DNA of 64,000 nucleotides from Streptomyces sp. H27-C3 (lineage in GTDB: Bacteria > Actinomycetota > Actinomycetes > Streptomycetales > Streptomycetaceae), in assembly GCF_030063415.1 (NCBI RefSeq), contig NZ_JASITA010000021.1:1-64000 (forward strand), read 5' to 3'. Below the pieces are notes generated by a model, which was given only the letters and a program-made list of their open reading frames with translations, searched no databases and had not been told where the DNA came from. This document shows positions 1 to 9,312 of this stretch, one piece after another; the stretch's first letter is position 1; every line of letters begins with the position of its first letter. The position numbers and the translations under genes were made by a program.

Positions 1-123
1 CGTCCAGGTGCGGGAACAACACCCCGAACTTCAAGGCGAGTCGATCCCGAATCTCATGAGGTATTCCCATACCACGTCAACGAGCCAAATCGCCGGAAGC
101 AACACGTTGAATCTCTGCGAGCC
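1..123 (-). mobile_element. ISAzo13-like transposase, 5' end only (cut by window edge)
   Basis: Reading leftwards from an ATG at 70, the first 23 codons give MGIPHEIRDRLALKFG followed by VLFPHLD. I recognise this as the usual N-terminus of ISAzo13-family (DDE) transposases in Streptomyces. The rest lies outside the window. Positions 71-123 would be the element's 5' leader and end; the sequence is visibly less GC-rich than its neighbours and abuts the stop codon of the NlpC/P60 gene. The family call rests on a short stretch and memory only. Whether the element is intact cannot be seen. Confidence 0.55.
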
Positions 124-1179
124 CTAAGCGGGCCGGCTCGCGCCCGCGAAGGGCATCTGGTCGATCGGGGCCACGCGGACGGGGGCGCCGGGGCGTGGGG
201 CGTGGATCATCTGGCCGTCGCCGATGTAGAGACCCACGTGGCTGATGCCCGAGTAGAAGAACACCAGGTCACCAGGGGCGAGTTGGGAGCGGGGGACGCG
301 GCTGCCCGCGTTGATCTGGGTGTACGTCGTACGGGGCAGCGAGACGCCCGCCGCGCGCCAGGCCGCCTGGGTGAGCCCCGAGCAGTCGAAGGACGAGGGG
401 CCGGTCGCGCCCCAGACGTAGGGCGCGCCGAGGGCGCCCCGGGCGAAGGAAACGGCCTGCGCGGCGCGCGCGTTGGGCGCCGTGGCCGCGCCGCCGCGCG
501 GGGCTTCGCGGTTCGCGCGGGGGGCCGCCGCTGCGCCGTGGCCGTCCTGCTCGGCGTACCGCGCACGGTCCTCGGCGGTGAGGCGGGACAGCAGGGCCTC
601 GGCGTCGGCGATCTTGCCCTGGATCTTCGACTTGTGCTTCTTCAGGTCGCTCTGCTGCGATGTGAGGTTCGCGAGCTTGGTGTCGGCCTCGCTGCGCAAC
701 TGGTCGATGGCGCCGAGCTGCTGCCGGACACCGGTGATGGCGGCGGCGTGCCGGTCACCCGCCCGGTCGGCCCTCGCGGCCCGCTCCAGGTACTGGTCCG
801 GGTCGGAGCTGAGTGCGATCTGCACGGCCGGGTCCACCGCGCCGGTGCGGTACTGGGCGGCGGCGAGCGAACCGAGCGCGTTGCGTGAGGCGTTGAGGCG
901 CTCGGTCCTGCGGGCGGCCTCGTCGCGCAGCTCGCCCAGGGACTCGCGGGTGTCGCCCACCGTCTCCCGTACGCCGTTGTACTTCTCGGTGGCGACCTCG
1001 GCGTCGTGGTAGAGCTGGTCGACCTTGGCCTTCACCTGAGCGGGGGTGAGGGCGGGCTCCGCGACGCTGGTTCCTTCAAAGGCTGTGGCGCTCGCGGCTC
1101 CGGCGAGGGCGAGGGTGAAGGCGGTGCGGGCGGTACTGCCGGTGAGCGTGCGCTGTTTGGGCTTGCGATGCGCTGCCAC
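124..1179 (-). CDS. C40 family peptidase (NlpC/P60 cell-wall hydrolase)
   Basis: Secreted peptidoglycan hydrolase of about 351 residues. An Arg/Lys-rich N-terminus and a hydrophobic Ala-rich segment (signal peptide) are followed by a long coiled coil (about residues 45-210). The C-terminal NlpC/P60 domain has the catalytic Cys in DCSGL (about C266), His in ISHVG (about H314) and a third His in MIHAP (about H326). Family members cleave D-Glu to diamino-acid bonds in stem peptides. I chose the GTG giving VAAHRKPKQ because paralogues start at the same point; GTGs at 1191 and further upstream are open alternatives. The domain order is the same as in the neighbouring gene at 1763, so the two are paralogues. 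Unlike that gene, no c-di-AMP riboswitch is visible upstream of this one. Confidence 0.9.
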   Translation of the reverse strand: MAAHRKPKQRTLTGSTARTAFTLALAGAASATAFEGTSVAEPALTPAQVKAKVDQLYHDAEVATEKYNGVRETVGDTRESLGELRDEAARRTERLNASRNALGSLAAAQYRTGAVDPAVQIALSSDPDQYLERAARADRAGDRHAAAITGVRQQLGAIDQLRSEADTKLANLTSQQSDLKKHKSKIQGKIADAEALLSRLTAEDRARYAEQDGHGAAAAPRANREAPRGGAATAPNARAAQAVSFARGALGAPYVWGATGPSSFDCSGLTQAAWRAAGVSLPRTTYTQINAGSRVPRSQLAPGDLVFFYSGISHVGLYIGDGQMIHAPRPGAPVRVAPIDQMPFAGASRPA

Positions 1180-1762
1180 GAGGGCGTCCACGTCCTTCGG
1201 TCGTCCGTCGGTACCGCGTCCGGTGGCGGCCCGCACAGGGGGTCGGGCCGCCACCGGATTTTCGGCGGTGATGGCCGACCGGCCGCTCCGGGGAGGTGCG
1301 GCGGTGGGGAGTCGGCCACCTGAGGGAGGACGCTAAACCTGCGGGTCACGGGGAAGCACCGGAATGACTGACAGTGCCCGAATTCGGTGATGAAGTGACC
1401 GCCGGTGAGCGATGGAATGACCCGGAATTGAGCATTCCGATCGGCTGCGACCGATGTGGGGGCACGGAGGCGCCTCATGGGCCGGGCCTGCTACAGGGCG
1501 TCGAGGGGCGGCCGACGTTGGTCGGCGCGGCTTCATCCTTTGGTCGGGCGATCCGCGGCCCGGCCGAGGCCGTGCTGCGGCGGCTGATCAACCGCTGAGG
1601 GGGAGGGAGTTCCGACGCCGCGGCGCTCGCCGGCTGCGCTCGCGGCGGGACTGCCGACGCTCCGGTGAGGTACTTGAGGCTTCGGTGGGACGCTGTGTGC
1701 GGTTGGATCCTGCCGGACGGGGCCTGGTTTTCCCGGCCCGCCCGGCATCGGCCCGCCGTGCG
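1180..1762. other. Intergenic region between two NlpC/P60 genes
   Basis: This stretch of nearly 600 bases holds the promoter region of the leftward hydrolase and the 3' flank of its paralogue. Short open frames occur on both strands but none has a ribosome-binding site or a recognisable product. The leftward strand carries a TTTAGCGT-like sequence near 1330 that could be a -10 box, without a convincing -35. A GC-rich palindromic patch near 1618-1665 may end the transcript of the upstream gene. I see no riboswitch motif here. Confidence 0.4.
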
Positions 1763-2983
1763 TTACGCCGGGCGCACGCTGCCGTAGATCGGCATGTAGT
1801 AGATCGACTCCTCGCGGACGTACGCGCCGGGCTTGGGCGCGTGGATCATCTTGCCGTCGCCGATGTAGACGCCGACATGGCTGATGTCGTCGTAGAAAAA
1901 GACCAGGTCACCCGGCTTTAGGTGGTCGGTCGCGATCCGCGTGCCGACCTTCACCTGGTCCCAGGTGGTCCGCGGCAGATCGACGCCCGCGGCCTTCCAG
2001 GCACCCTGGGTCAGACCGGAGCAGTCGTACGAACTCGGGCCCGCGGCGCCCCACACGTACGGCTTGCCGATCTGGGCGCGGGCGAAGGCGAGAACCTTCT
2101 CGGCCTTGGCCGCGTACGCGCCACCGGACTCGCCGCCGCCGCCCGTGCCCGCGCCGGGGGTGCCCGAGCCCGTCCCGGCGCCCGTACCCGCGCCGCTGCC
2201 CGTGCCGTCCTCCCGCTGGGTTGCTTCCTCCTGGCGCTTGCGCTCGGCGTCCGCCCTGTCCTTCGCCTCTGCCTTCGCCTCTGCCTTCGCCTTCTCCTCG
2301 GCCTTGCGGGTGGCTTCGGCCTCCCGTTTCTTCTCCAGCGCCGCGAGCCGCGCCTTTTCCTCGGCGGTGAGGTCCGACAGCATTTCGCGCGCTTTGGCGA
2401 GCTTCTTCTGGACGCTCCGCTTGGAGGCCTTGAGCGCGGCCTGCGACTCGGTGAGTTTCTCCAGGCTGCGGGTCGCCTCGGCGCGTTCCTTGGCGGCTTC
2501 GTCCTGCTTCTGCTCGTAGTCGGTGATGTACGACTTCTGACGTTCCGTCATGCGGTCCATCAGCTGGTTCTGGTCGAAGTACTGCTGCGGGCTGTCCGCG
2601 AGCAGCAGCGCAGCGGTCGGGGTGACCGTGCCCGACCGGTACTGCGCGGCTGCGAAGCTGCCGAGCTTGCGCCGCGCGTCGTTGAGCTTCTCGGTGCGCT
2701 TGGCGACGTTGTCGAGCAGCCCGTCCACCGACTTGCGCTGGCCGTCGGTGGCTTCCTTCGCCTTGTTGTAGCTCTGGGTGGAGGTTCCGGCCTGCCGGTA
2801 GAGGTCGTCGACCTTCTTCTGCACTTCCTCGACGGTCGGGTTGGGGCTCGGCTCGGTCGGCGCGGCCTGGGCGCTCTGCCCCAGGAGGCTGATGGAGGCG
2901 ATGGCGGCCGTCGTCATGCCGACGGCGGGCGCGGTGGTGCGAATCCGGGTGCGCGATTTGCGATGCGATGCCAAGGTCGGCAT
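1763..2983 (-). CDS. C40 family peptidase (NlpC/P60 cell-wall hydrolase), c-di-AMP riboswitch controlled
   Basis: Secreted wall hydrolase, 406 residues. A signal sequence covers about residues 1-42. A coiled coil covers about residues 50-215 and runs into a Lys/Glu/Ala-rich linker (KAEAKAEAKDRADAE) and a Gly/Ser/Thr-rich spacer. The C-terminal NlpC/P60 domain has C321 in DCSGL, H369 in ISHVG and H381 in MIHAP. The ATG at 2983 follows AAGGAAA; a TTG three codons in (LASHRK) would match the start of the paralogue at 1179 and cannot be excluded. The leader upstream carries a ydaO-type riboswitch, so expression should fall when cyclic di-AMP is high. This fits known Streptomyces practice of controlling muralytic enzymes this way. 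Confidence 0.92.
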   Translation of the reverse strand: MPTLASHRKSRTRIRTTAPAVGMTTAAIASISLLGQSAQAAPTEPSPNPTVEEVQKKVDDLYRQAGTSTQSYNKAKEATDGQRKSVDGLLDNVAKRTEKLNDARRKLGSFAAAQYRSGTVTPTAALLLADSPQQYFDQNQLMDRMTERQKSYITDYEQKQDEAAKERAEATRSLEKLTESQAALKASKRSVQKKLAKAREMLSDLTAEEKARLAALEKKREAEATRKAEEKAKAEAKAEAKDRADAERKRQEEATQREDGTGSGAGTGAGTGSGTPGAGTGGGGESGGAYAAKAEKVLAFARAQIGKPYVWGAAGPSSYDCSGLTQGAWKAAGVDLPRTTWDQVKVGTRIATDHLKPGDLVFFYDDISHVGVYIGDGKMIHAPKPGAYVREESIYYMPIYGSVRPA

Positions 2984-2989
2984 TTTCCT

Positions 2990-3145
2990 TCCGTGGACCG
3001 CCTACCGGGTTAGCTGTCGGGTTCGGGCGGAACGGAAGGCTGCCCTACGGTCCGTGGGGAACTCGGACCGATTCACCCCAGTGGTGCGTGTGGGTCCCCG
3101 GTTCCGAACTGCCGTGAGGCAGTGCGAATTCGGCGTGGGCGGCCC
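2990..3145 (-). promoter_or_regulatory. Cyclic di-AMP (ydaO/yuaA) riboswitch
   Basis: On the minus strand, reading towards the NlpC/P60 gene, the leader contains the hallmark blocks of the ydaO class in order: AACCGGGGACCCA, GGGGTGAATC, a TAGGG segment, then CCGAACCCGACAGCTAACC and GGTAGGCGG. The last block ends only some 15 bases before the start codon. These blocks form the pseudo-symmetric c-di-AMP pockets in known members. Boundaries are approximate because the P1 stem was not folded. In Streptomyces this class sits upstream of several wall-hydrolase genes. Confidence 0.88.
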
Positions 3146-3417
3146 GGTCCGGCGCCGATCGCCGGTGGAGGTACAAGCCGCCCGAGTCAGCACGCTAGCC
3201 AATGCGTGTGACCGCTGGGAAGTCCGATGTTCGATATGCCCGATACGTTTTCGTTACCTGGATGTAGAGGCGGCGTGAGAGGGGTGAAGATGTGGCGGAG
3301 GTCACGGGCGAAGGCGGTTGGCGAAGTGGTCGGCGCGGCCCGGTACGGCCGTCGCCGACGGGATTCACGGGCATTCCGGGGCGGGGTGTCAGTGGGCCCG
3401 CCTAAGCTTGGTGAACG

Positions 3418-5907
3418 ATGAGCAGCCTCTTTGACGACAGCTTCCTGGCCGACCTCCAGCCCACGGCGGAGGCGACTCCGCCGCCCCCCGAGGGGCACGC
3501 CCCGGAGGAGGTTCCGCACGACCTCTTCGAGGGCGCCTTCGCGGCGCCCCCGGCGCCCAGGGACGCGTACTACCGGGGCGGCGCACCGCGCCCCGTGACG
3601 GACGTCGCCGCGCTGCTCGACGGGCTGAACGAGGAGCAGCGCGCCGCTGTCGTGCACGCCGGATCGCCGCTGCTCATCGTGGCGGGGGCCGGCTCGGGCA
3701 AGACCAGGGTGCTGACCCACCGGATCGCGTATCTCCTGGCCAACCGGGGCGTGCACCCCGGCCAGATCCTCGCGATCACCTTCACCAACAAGGCCGCGGG
3801 CGAGATGAAGGAGCGCGTCGAGGAGCTCGTCGGCCCGCGCGCGGGTGCGATGTGGGTCTCGACCTTCCACAGCGCGTGCGTCCGCATCCTGCGCCGCGAA
3901 TCGAAGAAGCTCGGCTTCACTTCCTCGTTCTCGATCTACGACGCCGCGGACTCGAAGCGCCTGATGGCGCTCGTCTGCCGCGACCTGGATCTCGACCCGA
4001 AGAAGTTCCCGCCGAAGGCCTTCAGCGCCAAAGTGTCGAACCTGAAGAATGAGCTGATCGACGAGGAGACCTTCGCCGGTCAGGCCGCCGACGGCTTCGA
4101 GAAGATGCTGGCCGAGGCGTACGTGCTGTACCAGGCGCGGCTGCGCGAGGCCAACGCCCTGGACTTCGACGACATCATCATGACCGCGGTGCACCTGCTC
4201 CAGGCGTTCCCGGACGTCGCCGAGCACTACCGGCTGCGCTTCCGGCACGTCATGGTTGACGAGTATCAGGACACCAACCACGCGCAGTACACCCTCGTGC
4301 GCGAGCTGGTGGGACCGTCCGGTGAGGACAAGGCCCCGGCCGAGCTGTGCGTCGTCGGTGACGCCGACCAGTCGATCTACGCCTTCCGCGGCGCCACCAT
4401 TCGTAACATCCTCCAGTTCGAGGAGGACTACCCCAACGCGAAGACGATCATGCTGGAGCAGAACTACCGCTCCACGCAGACGATCCTCACCGCCGCCAAC
4501 GCGGTGATCGAGCGCAACGAGAACCGCCGGCCGAAGAATCTGTGGACGGACGCCGGAGCGGGTGCCCTGATCACCGGCTATGTCGCGGACACCGAGCACG
4601 ACGAGGCGCAGTTCATCGCCGAGGAGATCGACCGGCTGACCGACGCGGGCGACGCGAAGGCCGGCGACATCGCGATCTTCTACCGTACGAACGCACAGTC
4701 CCGCGTCTTCGAAGAGATCTTCATCCGGGTCGGCCTGCCGTACAAGGTCGTCGGCGGCGTCCGCTTCTACGAGCGCAAGGAGGTCCGGGACGTCCTTGCG
4801 TATCTGCGCGTCCTGTCGAACCCCGAGGACACCGTCCCACTGCGCCGCATTCTGAACGTACCGAAGCGGGGCATCGGTGACCGCGCCGAGGCGATGATCG
4901 ACGCGCTGTCACTGCGAGAGAAGATCAGCTTCCCGCAGGCGCTCCAGCGGGTGGACGAGGCGTACGGCATGGCGGCCCGCTCCACCAACGCCGTGAAGCG
5001 GTTCAACACGCTGATGGAGGAGCTGCGCACGATCGTCGAGGCGGGCGCAGGCCCGGCCACGGTGCTGGAGGCCGTCTTCGAACGCACGGGCTACCTCGCC
5101 GAGCTGCAGGCCTCGACCGACCCGCAGGACGAGACGCGCATCGAGAACCTTCAGGAACTGGCCGCGGTCGCCCTGGAGTTCGAGCAGGAGCGCGCCGACG
5201 AGGAGACGCCGGGGACGCTGGCGGAGTTCCTGGAGAAGGTGGCGCTCGTCGCCGACTCCGACCAGATCCCGGACGAGGACGAGGACGGTTCCGGCGTCAT
5301 CACGCTGATGACGCTGCACACGGCCAAGGGCCTTGAGTTCCCCGTGGTGTTCGTGACGGGCATGGAGGACGGGGTCTTCCCGCACATGCGCGCGCTCGGA
5401 CAGACCAAGGAGCTGGAGGAGGAGCGGCGGCTGGCGTACGTGGGGATCACGCGCGCGCGTGAGCGGCTCTATCTGACGCGGTCGACGATGCGCAGCGCGT
5501 GGGGACAGCCCTCGTACAACCCGCCGTCGCGGTTCCTGGAGGAGATCCCGGAGGAGCACCTGACGTGGAAGCGGACGGGGGCGCAGATTCCGGCGGGCCC
5601 GGTCTCGGGCATCGGCTCCTCGCGCTCGTCCTCCTCCTCGCTCACCTCGTCGTTCTCCACGTCCACGCGGAGCGGGGGCGCCGGTGGCGGCGGGCGGTCC
5701 GGTCCTTCGGGCTTCGCCACGCGACGGTCCTCGGACAAGCCGGTGATCGCGCTGACGATCGGGGACCGGGTCACGCACGACCAGTTCGGCCTCGGCACGG
5801 TCGTGACCGTGACGGGGACGGGCTCGGACGCCCAGGCGACGATCGACTTCGGCGACGAGCGGCCGAAGAAGCTGCTGCTGCGGTACGCGCCGGTTCAGAA
5901 GCTCTAG
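3418..5907 (+). CDS. pcrA: ATP-dependent DNA helicase PcrA (UvrD/Rep family)
   Basis: Superfamily 1A 3'-5' DNA helicase, 829 residues, acting in repair, replication restart and removal of recombination intermediates. Motifs visible in order: Q-motif LNEEQRAAV (about 70), Walker A AGAGSGKT (89-96), motif Ia TFTNKAAGEM, Walker B/motif II VDEYQDTN, motif III GDADQSIYAFRGA, motif IV QNYRS, and motifs V/VI TLHTAKGLEF and YVGITRARERL. The C-terminus has a Ser/Gly-rich linker and a Tudor-like domain (GDRVTHDQFGLGTV) that binds RNA polymerase in PcrA homologues. An acidic 60-residue N-terminal extension precedes the helicase core. The start ATG follows GGTGAACG. Single gene, not in an operon. Confidence 0.97.
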   Translation: MSSLFDDSFLADLQPTAEATPPPPEGHAPEEVPHDLFEGAFAAPPAPRDAYYRGGAPRPVTDVAALLDGLNEEQRAAVVHAGSPLLIVAGAGSGKTRVLTHRIAYLLANRGVHPGQILAITFTNKAAGEMKERVEELVGPRAGAMWVSTFHSACVRILRRESKKLGFTSSFSIYDAADSKRLMALVCRDLDLDPKKFPPKAFSAKVSNLKNELIDEETFAGQAADGFEKMLAEAYVLYQARLREANALDFDDIIMTAVHLLQAFPDVAEHYRLRFRHVMVDEYQDTNHAQYTLVRELVGPSGEDKAPAELCVVGDADQSIYAFRGATIRNILQFEEDYPNAKTIMLEQNYRSTQTILTAANAVIERNENRRPKNLWTDAGAGALITGYVADTEHDEAQFIAEEIDRLTDAGDAKAGDIAIFYRTNAQSRVFEEIFIRVGLPYKVVGGVRFYERKEVRDVLAYLRVLSNPEDTVPLRRILNVPKRGIGDRAEAMIDALSLREKISFPQALQRVDEAYGMAARSTNAVKRFNTLMEELRTIVEAGAGPATVLEAVFERTGYLAELQASTDPQDETRIENLQELAAVALEFEQERADEETPGTLAEFLEKVALVADSDQIPDEDEDGSGVITLMTLHTAKGLEFPVVFVTGMEDGVFPHMRALGQTKELEEERRLAYVGITRARERLYLTRSTMRSAWGQPSYNPPSRFLEEIPEEHLTWKRTGAQIPAGPVSGIGSSRSSSSSLTSSFSTSTRSGGAGGGGRSGPSGFATRRSSDKPVIALTIGDRVTHDQFGLGTVVTVTGTGSDAQATIDFGDERPKKLLLRYAPVQKL

Positions 5908-6257
5908 GGGCGTCCTGAAGATGTTGAAATCACGCCCGTATTGCACCAGTTCGACGGGATTGGCATTTGCTGGCAATCCGGGGTGATCCGGGCGGCCGGA
6001 GCAAGATCTTCATCGGCCTCCTAGGGGGCGTCCGGCCCCGGGCGCGACAACTGGTCGGGTGGGCCGGCCGGGCGCGGCGGCCGGGTGGGCCCGCGCGCTT
6101 GGCCGGCCGGGCGCGGCGGACAGGCGCGGGGCAGGGAGCGGAGCCCGTCGCGGCTGGGGGCTGCGGCTTGTCGGCCCGGGGCGGCGCTGGGCTTGTTCGC
6201 ATGGCGCCTTGGCTTGCGCCCTGGGCTTTTACGGGGTCGGGGTTACGGGCCAGGGAC
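5908..6257. other. Intergenic: possible IS end remnant and a 19-bp direct repeat
   Basis: Between pcrA and the convergent M23 peptidase gene. Bases about 5912-6010 are markedly less GC-rich than the surroundings and begin GGGCGTCCTGAAGATGTTG. This resembles the general look of the IS end at 100-123 (GGGCTC.CAGAGATTCAAC on the other strand), so it may be a relic of an insertion sequence, but no transposase frame remains. Further right, GGCCGGCCGGGCGCGGCGG occurs twice (near 6062 and 6102). No gene is supported. Confidence 0.35.
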
Positions 6258-7835
6258 TCACGTCGGGTCGAGGTTGTGGCTGCGGAGCCACGACAGCGGG
6301 TCGACCGCCGCGCCGCCGCCGGGACGTACCTCGAAGTGCAGGTGCGGCCCGGTGGAGTTGCCGGAGTCGCCCGAGTACGCGATGGTGTCGCCGGCCTGGA
6401 CCGAGCCGGACCGGAGCTTGTTGGTGCTGAGGTGGCAGTACCAGGTCTCAGTGCCGTCGGCGGCGGTCACTATGGCCATGTTTCCGTAGGCGCTGTTGTA
6501 CTGCGTGCGGACCGTGCCGTCGGTCGCGGCCATCACGGGAGTGCCGTACCCGACGGGGAAGTCGATGCCGGAGTGCTGCGACATCCAGTTGACCCCGGCC
6601 TGACCGTAGTAGGCGCTGAGTCCCTGCTGCGCCACCGGCAGGACGAACTTGGGGCGCTCGGCCTCCTTGCGGGCGGCCTCCGCGACCCTGCGCTTCTTCT
6701 CGGCGATCTGGCGGGCCTTGAGGTCGATGCGCTCCTGCGTACGGCTGGCACGGTCGGCGAAGTCATCGGCGTCCGCGCTGAGGTTGGCGAGCTGGGTGTC
6801 CAGCTTGTTGTTGACGGTGACCGGCTTCACCGAGCCGGCGTCGGGGGCGGCGACCGTGGTGGTGCCGTCCTTCGGCTCCTCGGAGCTGCCGACTCCGCCG
6901 ACCGAGGCCGCGGCGATGCCGGCGACCCCCATCACACAGGCGGAGGGGACGGCGACGGTGAGGAGCGCGGAGCGCCTGGCGGGGGTGCGTCGACGGCCTC
7001 GGCTCGCGGAGCGGCGGGGGCCGACGGCGGCGGTTGCTGCGACGGGCTCGTGATCCGGGTCCGGCGCGGGGGAGGGGGCGACGTCGGTGGAGTCGATGCC
7101 GATGTCATTGGTGCCGGTGCTGGGGGCGACATCGGTGTCGGCGTCGTACTGCCTGTAGTCGGGCGAGACTTCGTAACGTTCGTACGGTTCGTACGGGTCA
7201 TAGGCCTCGTACGGCGTGGGTGCTTCGGGCGCCTCGGGTGTCGTGAACGCCTGCGGGGCCTCGGCCAGGTCCGCGACCGAGAACTGGGCCGTGGCGTAGA
7301 GGACTTCCTCGGGCGCGGCGACGGGGTGGGCCCCGGTGTGGACGCCGACGTTCCAGGCGCCGGTGTCGTACGCGCCGTTGTTGTACCCCGATGCTGTGCT
7401 CCACTGCCCGGTGGCGTCGGCGGCCTGGGCGAACTGCGGGGCCGCGTACTGGCCGGTCTGTCCGGAGTCGCACTGTCCCGGGATGAACTGGCCCGTGTCG
7501 AGCTTTTCTGTGCCGAGCTGCCCTGCCTGGTTCCAGGCGTTGGCGTCCCACTGGCCCGTGGTCTGTGCGGGGATGTCCGCCGCTGTCTGATATCCGGCGG
7601 CAGGCCATGAGGTGGTTTCGTACTGCTGATGTTGCTGATGCTGCTGCGCGCCGTAGGTGTCGTACCCGACCGCCTGGTGGGCGCCCGTGGTGTCCCACTC
7701 GGAGGAGTCGTACTGGCCGCTCTTGTCCACCCCGTAGGGGCTTCCCGGTCCCGGAAGTGTGCCGAAAAGTGGATCGGTGTCGAAACTGCCGGTGGAGTAG
7801 CCGTCGTACCCGGCGTGGGCGTGCTGGTCGTCCAC
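6258..7835 (-). CDS. M23 family metallopeptidase (LytM domain), membrane-anchored
   Basis: Zinc endopeptidase acting on peptidoglycan cross-bridges, about 525 residues. The N-terminal 220 residues are a Tyr/Gln/Asp/Thr-rich low-complexity cytoplasmic tail (repeated TGQF, QHQQHQQ). One membrane segment follows (ALLTVAVPSACVMGVAGIAA), then a coiled-coil stretch and a C-terminal M23 domain with HSGID (H421, D425) and HLHF (H498, H500), the expected zinc ligands and catalytic His. I set the start at the GTG at 7835 because GAGAGAGAAG lies just upstream; an ATG at 7925 would add 30 unlikely residues. It lies two genes from another wall hydrolase pair. Confidence 0.9.
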   Translation of the reverse strand: MDDQHAHAGYDGYSTGSFDTDPLFGTLPGPGSPYGVDKSGQYDSSEWDTTGAHQAVGYDTYGAQQHQQHQQYETTSWPAAGYQTAADIPAQTTGQWDANAWNQAGQLGTEKLDTGQFIPGQCDSGQTGQYAAPQFAQAADATGQWSTASGYNNGAYDTGAWNVGVHTGAHPVAAPEEVLYATAQFSVADLAEAPQAFTTPEAPEAPTPYEAYDPYEPYERYEVSPDYRQYDADTDVAPSTGTNDIGIDSTDVAPSPAPDPDHEPVAATAAVGPRRSASRGRRRTPARRSALLTVAVPSACVMGVAGIAAASVGGVGSSEEPKDGTTTVAAPDAGSVKPVTVNNKLDTQLANLSADADDFADRASRTQERIDLKARQIAEKKRRVAEAARKEAERPKFVLPVAQQGLSAYYGQAGVNWMSQHSGIDFPVGYGTPVMAATDGTVRTQYNSAYGNMAIVTAADGTETWYCHLSTNKLRSGSVQAGDTIAYSGDSGNSTGPHLHFEVRPGGGAAVDPLSWLRSHNLDPT

Positions 7836-8111
7836 CAACTTCTCTCTCGCCTCGACAACAGGACCTGAGGTCTGGGGTCCCTGGAGAAACTTGAGCCCCT
7901 GGAAGTACGGGAGCCCCAAAGGCAAACAGTGGCGCGACTGTACCCGGCGGTATGCGGAGACGACAATCTTCGGCAGGTTCCCGGCGCTCCGGAAACGGGC
8001 ATTCGGCCGCCTTTGGGTGGACGCCGGGCACAGCCTTGGCCTTACGTTCGACGCGTGTTCGATCCGGGGCGAGTGGGGGAGGGGTGGGGGCGGCCAGGTC
8101 AGGGGTGGGGA

Positions 8112-8960
8112 TCAGGCCACCGATGCCGCCCCGGACACACCCGGCGCCGCGTCCTGGGCCTGGAGTGCCTGTCGGATCCCGGCGGCGACGGCCGGATGGA
8201 CCGGTAGAGCCAGATGGCCGATTCCAGTCACTCGTATGTTCTGGGCGATCAGATCCTCATGGGTGACGCACGCCGTTTCGAGAGGGAGCATCAGCTGATC
8301 GAGATCGCTCCAAAAACTTACGAACTTGGTCCGGCAGCCGGGCGCGGGCTCGCGCAGCTCCTCGATCACATCGGAACCCGGGCGCATCTGTCGCACGATC
8401 GGGTGAGCGCTCATGGGCGGGGCGACGCGGGTGCCGCTGTGCGGAGTGCCGAGAGTGACCAGGGTGCGTACGCGCGTGTCGCCGCCGAGGCGCTGCACGT
8501 AATAGCGGGCGATCAGGCCGCCGAGGCTGTGGCCGACGATGTCGACCTCGGCGTGTCCCGTGCGGTCGCAGATCTCCTCGACATGGCGGCCGAGCAGCTC
8601 GGCGGCGGTGCGGATGTCGCAGGTGAGCGGAGAGTAGTTGAGGGATTCCAGATGGTGCCAGCCGTGCCGGGTCAGGGAGCGGCGCAGCAGGACGAACACC
8701 GACCGGTTGTCCACGAAGCCGTGCAGCAGCACGACCGGCGGGTGGGGCCGGCCGGTCGTGGGCAGCCGGGACGTCTCCGGCAGGACGACTGTTTCACCGA
8801 CCGGGTCCCGGCGGCGCTCCTGGGCGATGCCCGACGGATAGAGGCAGAGGTGCCCGGCGAGGATGGCCAGCTCCAGGGCGGTGGCCCGCAGGAGCGCGGC
8901 CGACAGCTGCAACTGGCGCAGACACGGCGGAAAAACGAAGAAGAAGGGCAGAACCTTCAT
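8112..8960 (-). CDS. Alpha/beta hydrolase, triacylglycerol lipase-like
   Basis: Predicted esterase/lipase of 282 residues. The N-terminus has a hydrophobic segment (about residues 18-40) that could be a signal anchor. The fold markers are HGF after a hydrophobic strand (oxyanion turn, about 80-82), nucleophile elbow GHSLGG with S145, and GTPHSGT downstream; a C-terminal His in GIGHLALP may complete the triad. This pattern is typical of bacterial lipases of the LipA/PGAP1-like group. The ATG at 8960 precedes MKVLPFF; upstream in-frame codons look non-coding. It is divergent from icmB with about 350 bases between. Confidence 0.85.
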   Translation of the reverse strand: MKVLPFFFVFPPCLRQLQLSAALLRATALELAILAGHLCLYPSGIAQERRRDPVGETVVLPETSRLPTTGRPHPPVVLLHGFVDNRSVFVLLRRSLTRHGWHHLESLNYSPLTCDIRTAAELLGRHVEEICDRTGHAEVDIVGHSLGGLIARYYVQRLGGDTRVRTLVTLGTPHSGTRVAPPMSAHPIVRQMRPGSDVIEELREPAPGCRTKFVSFWSDLDQLMLPLETACVTHEDLIAQNIRVTGIGHLALPVHPAVAAGIRQALQAQDAAPGVSGAASVA

Positions 8961-9312
8961 GGCCGACCTCCCGAACGGCACGTGGGGAGACAGCTCCGTC
9001 CCCCGTGTGCCCTCATGGGGCGCCGTGCTGAGGCGGTCGGCATGCCGCGCCCCCGTGCCGTGCGGTTGACGGCATGGGGATGAGGCGACCTCGTTGCGGC
9101 TCCCCAGGCGATCGTTCCCGGCGCTGCGGCAGTAGCGCCTGCTGAGGCGGGAACGACGCATAGCGAACATGTCCCACGTGTGATTTCCCCCTCCCTGTCC
9201 ACCGTGAAACGAGCGCTTGCGGGATGCTGTAGATAACGTTCGTTCACTTCCCCGTCCTTTCCGGAGCGGGGACGCGTGCCAATGACGGCGCAGTCGGTAC
9301 ATGGAGGCAGTG
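8961..9312. other. Divergent intergenic region, lipase / icmB
   Basis: About 350 bases that must hold the promoters for both genes. The half next to icmB contains AT-richer sequence (GTAGATAACGTTCGTTCAC at about 9230-9248), the best place for promoter or operator elements. No gene, palindrome of note or RNA element was identified. Confidence 0.4.

Noticed and set aside
1374..1598. 74-codon open frame between the two NlpC/P60 genes
   Set aside because: No family resemblance or ribosome-binding site; composition looks like chance openness in GC-rich DNA.
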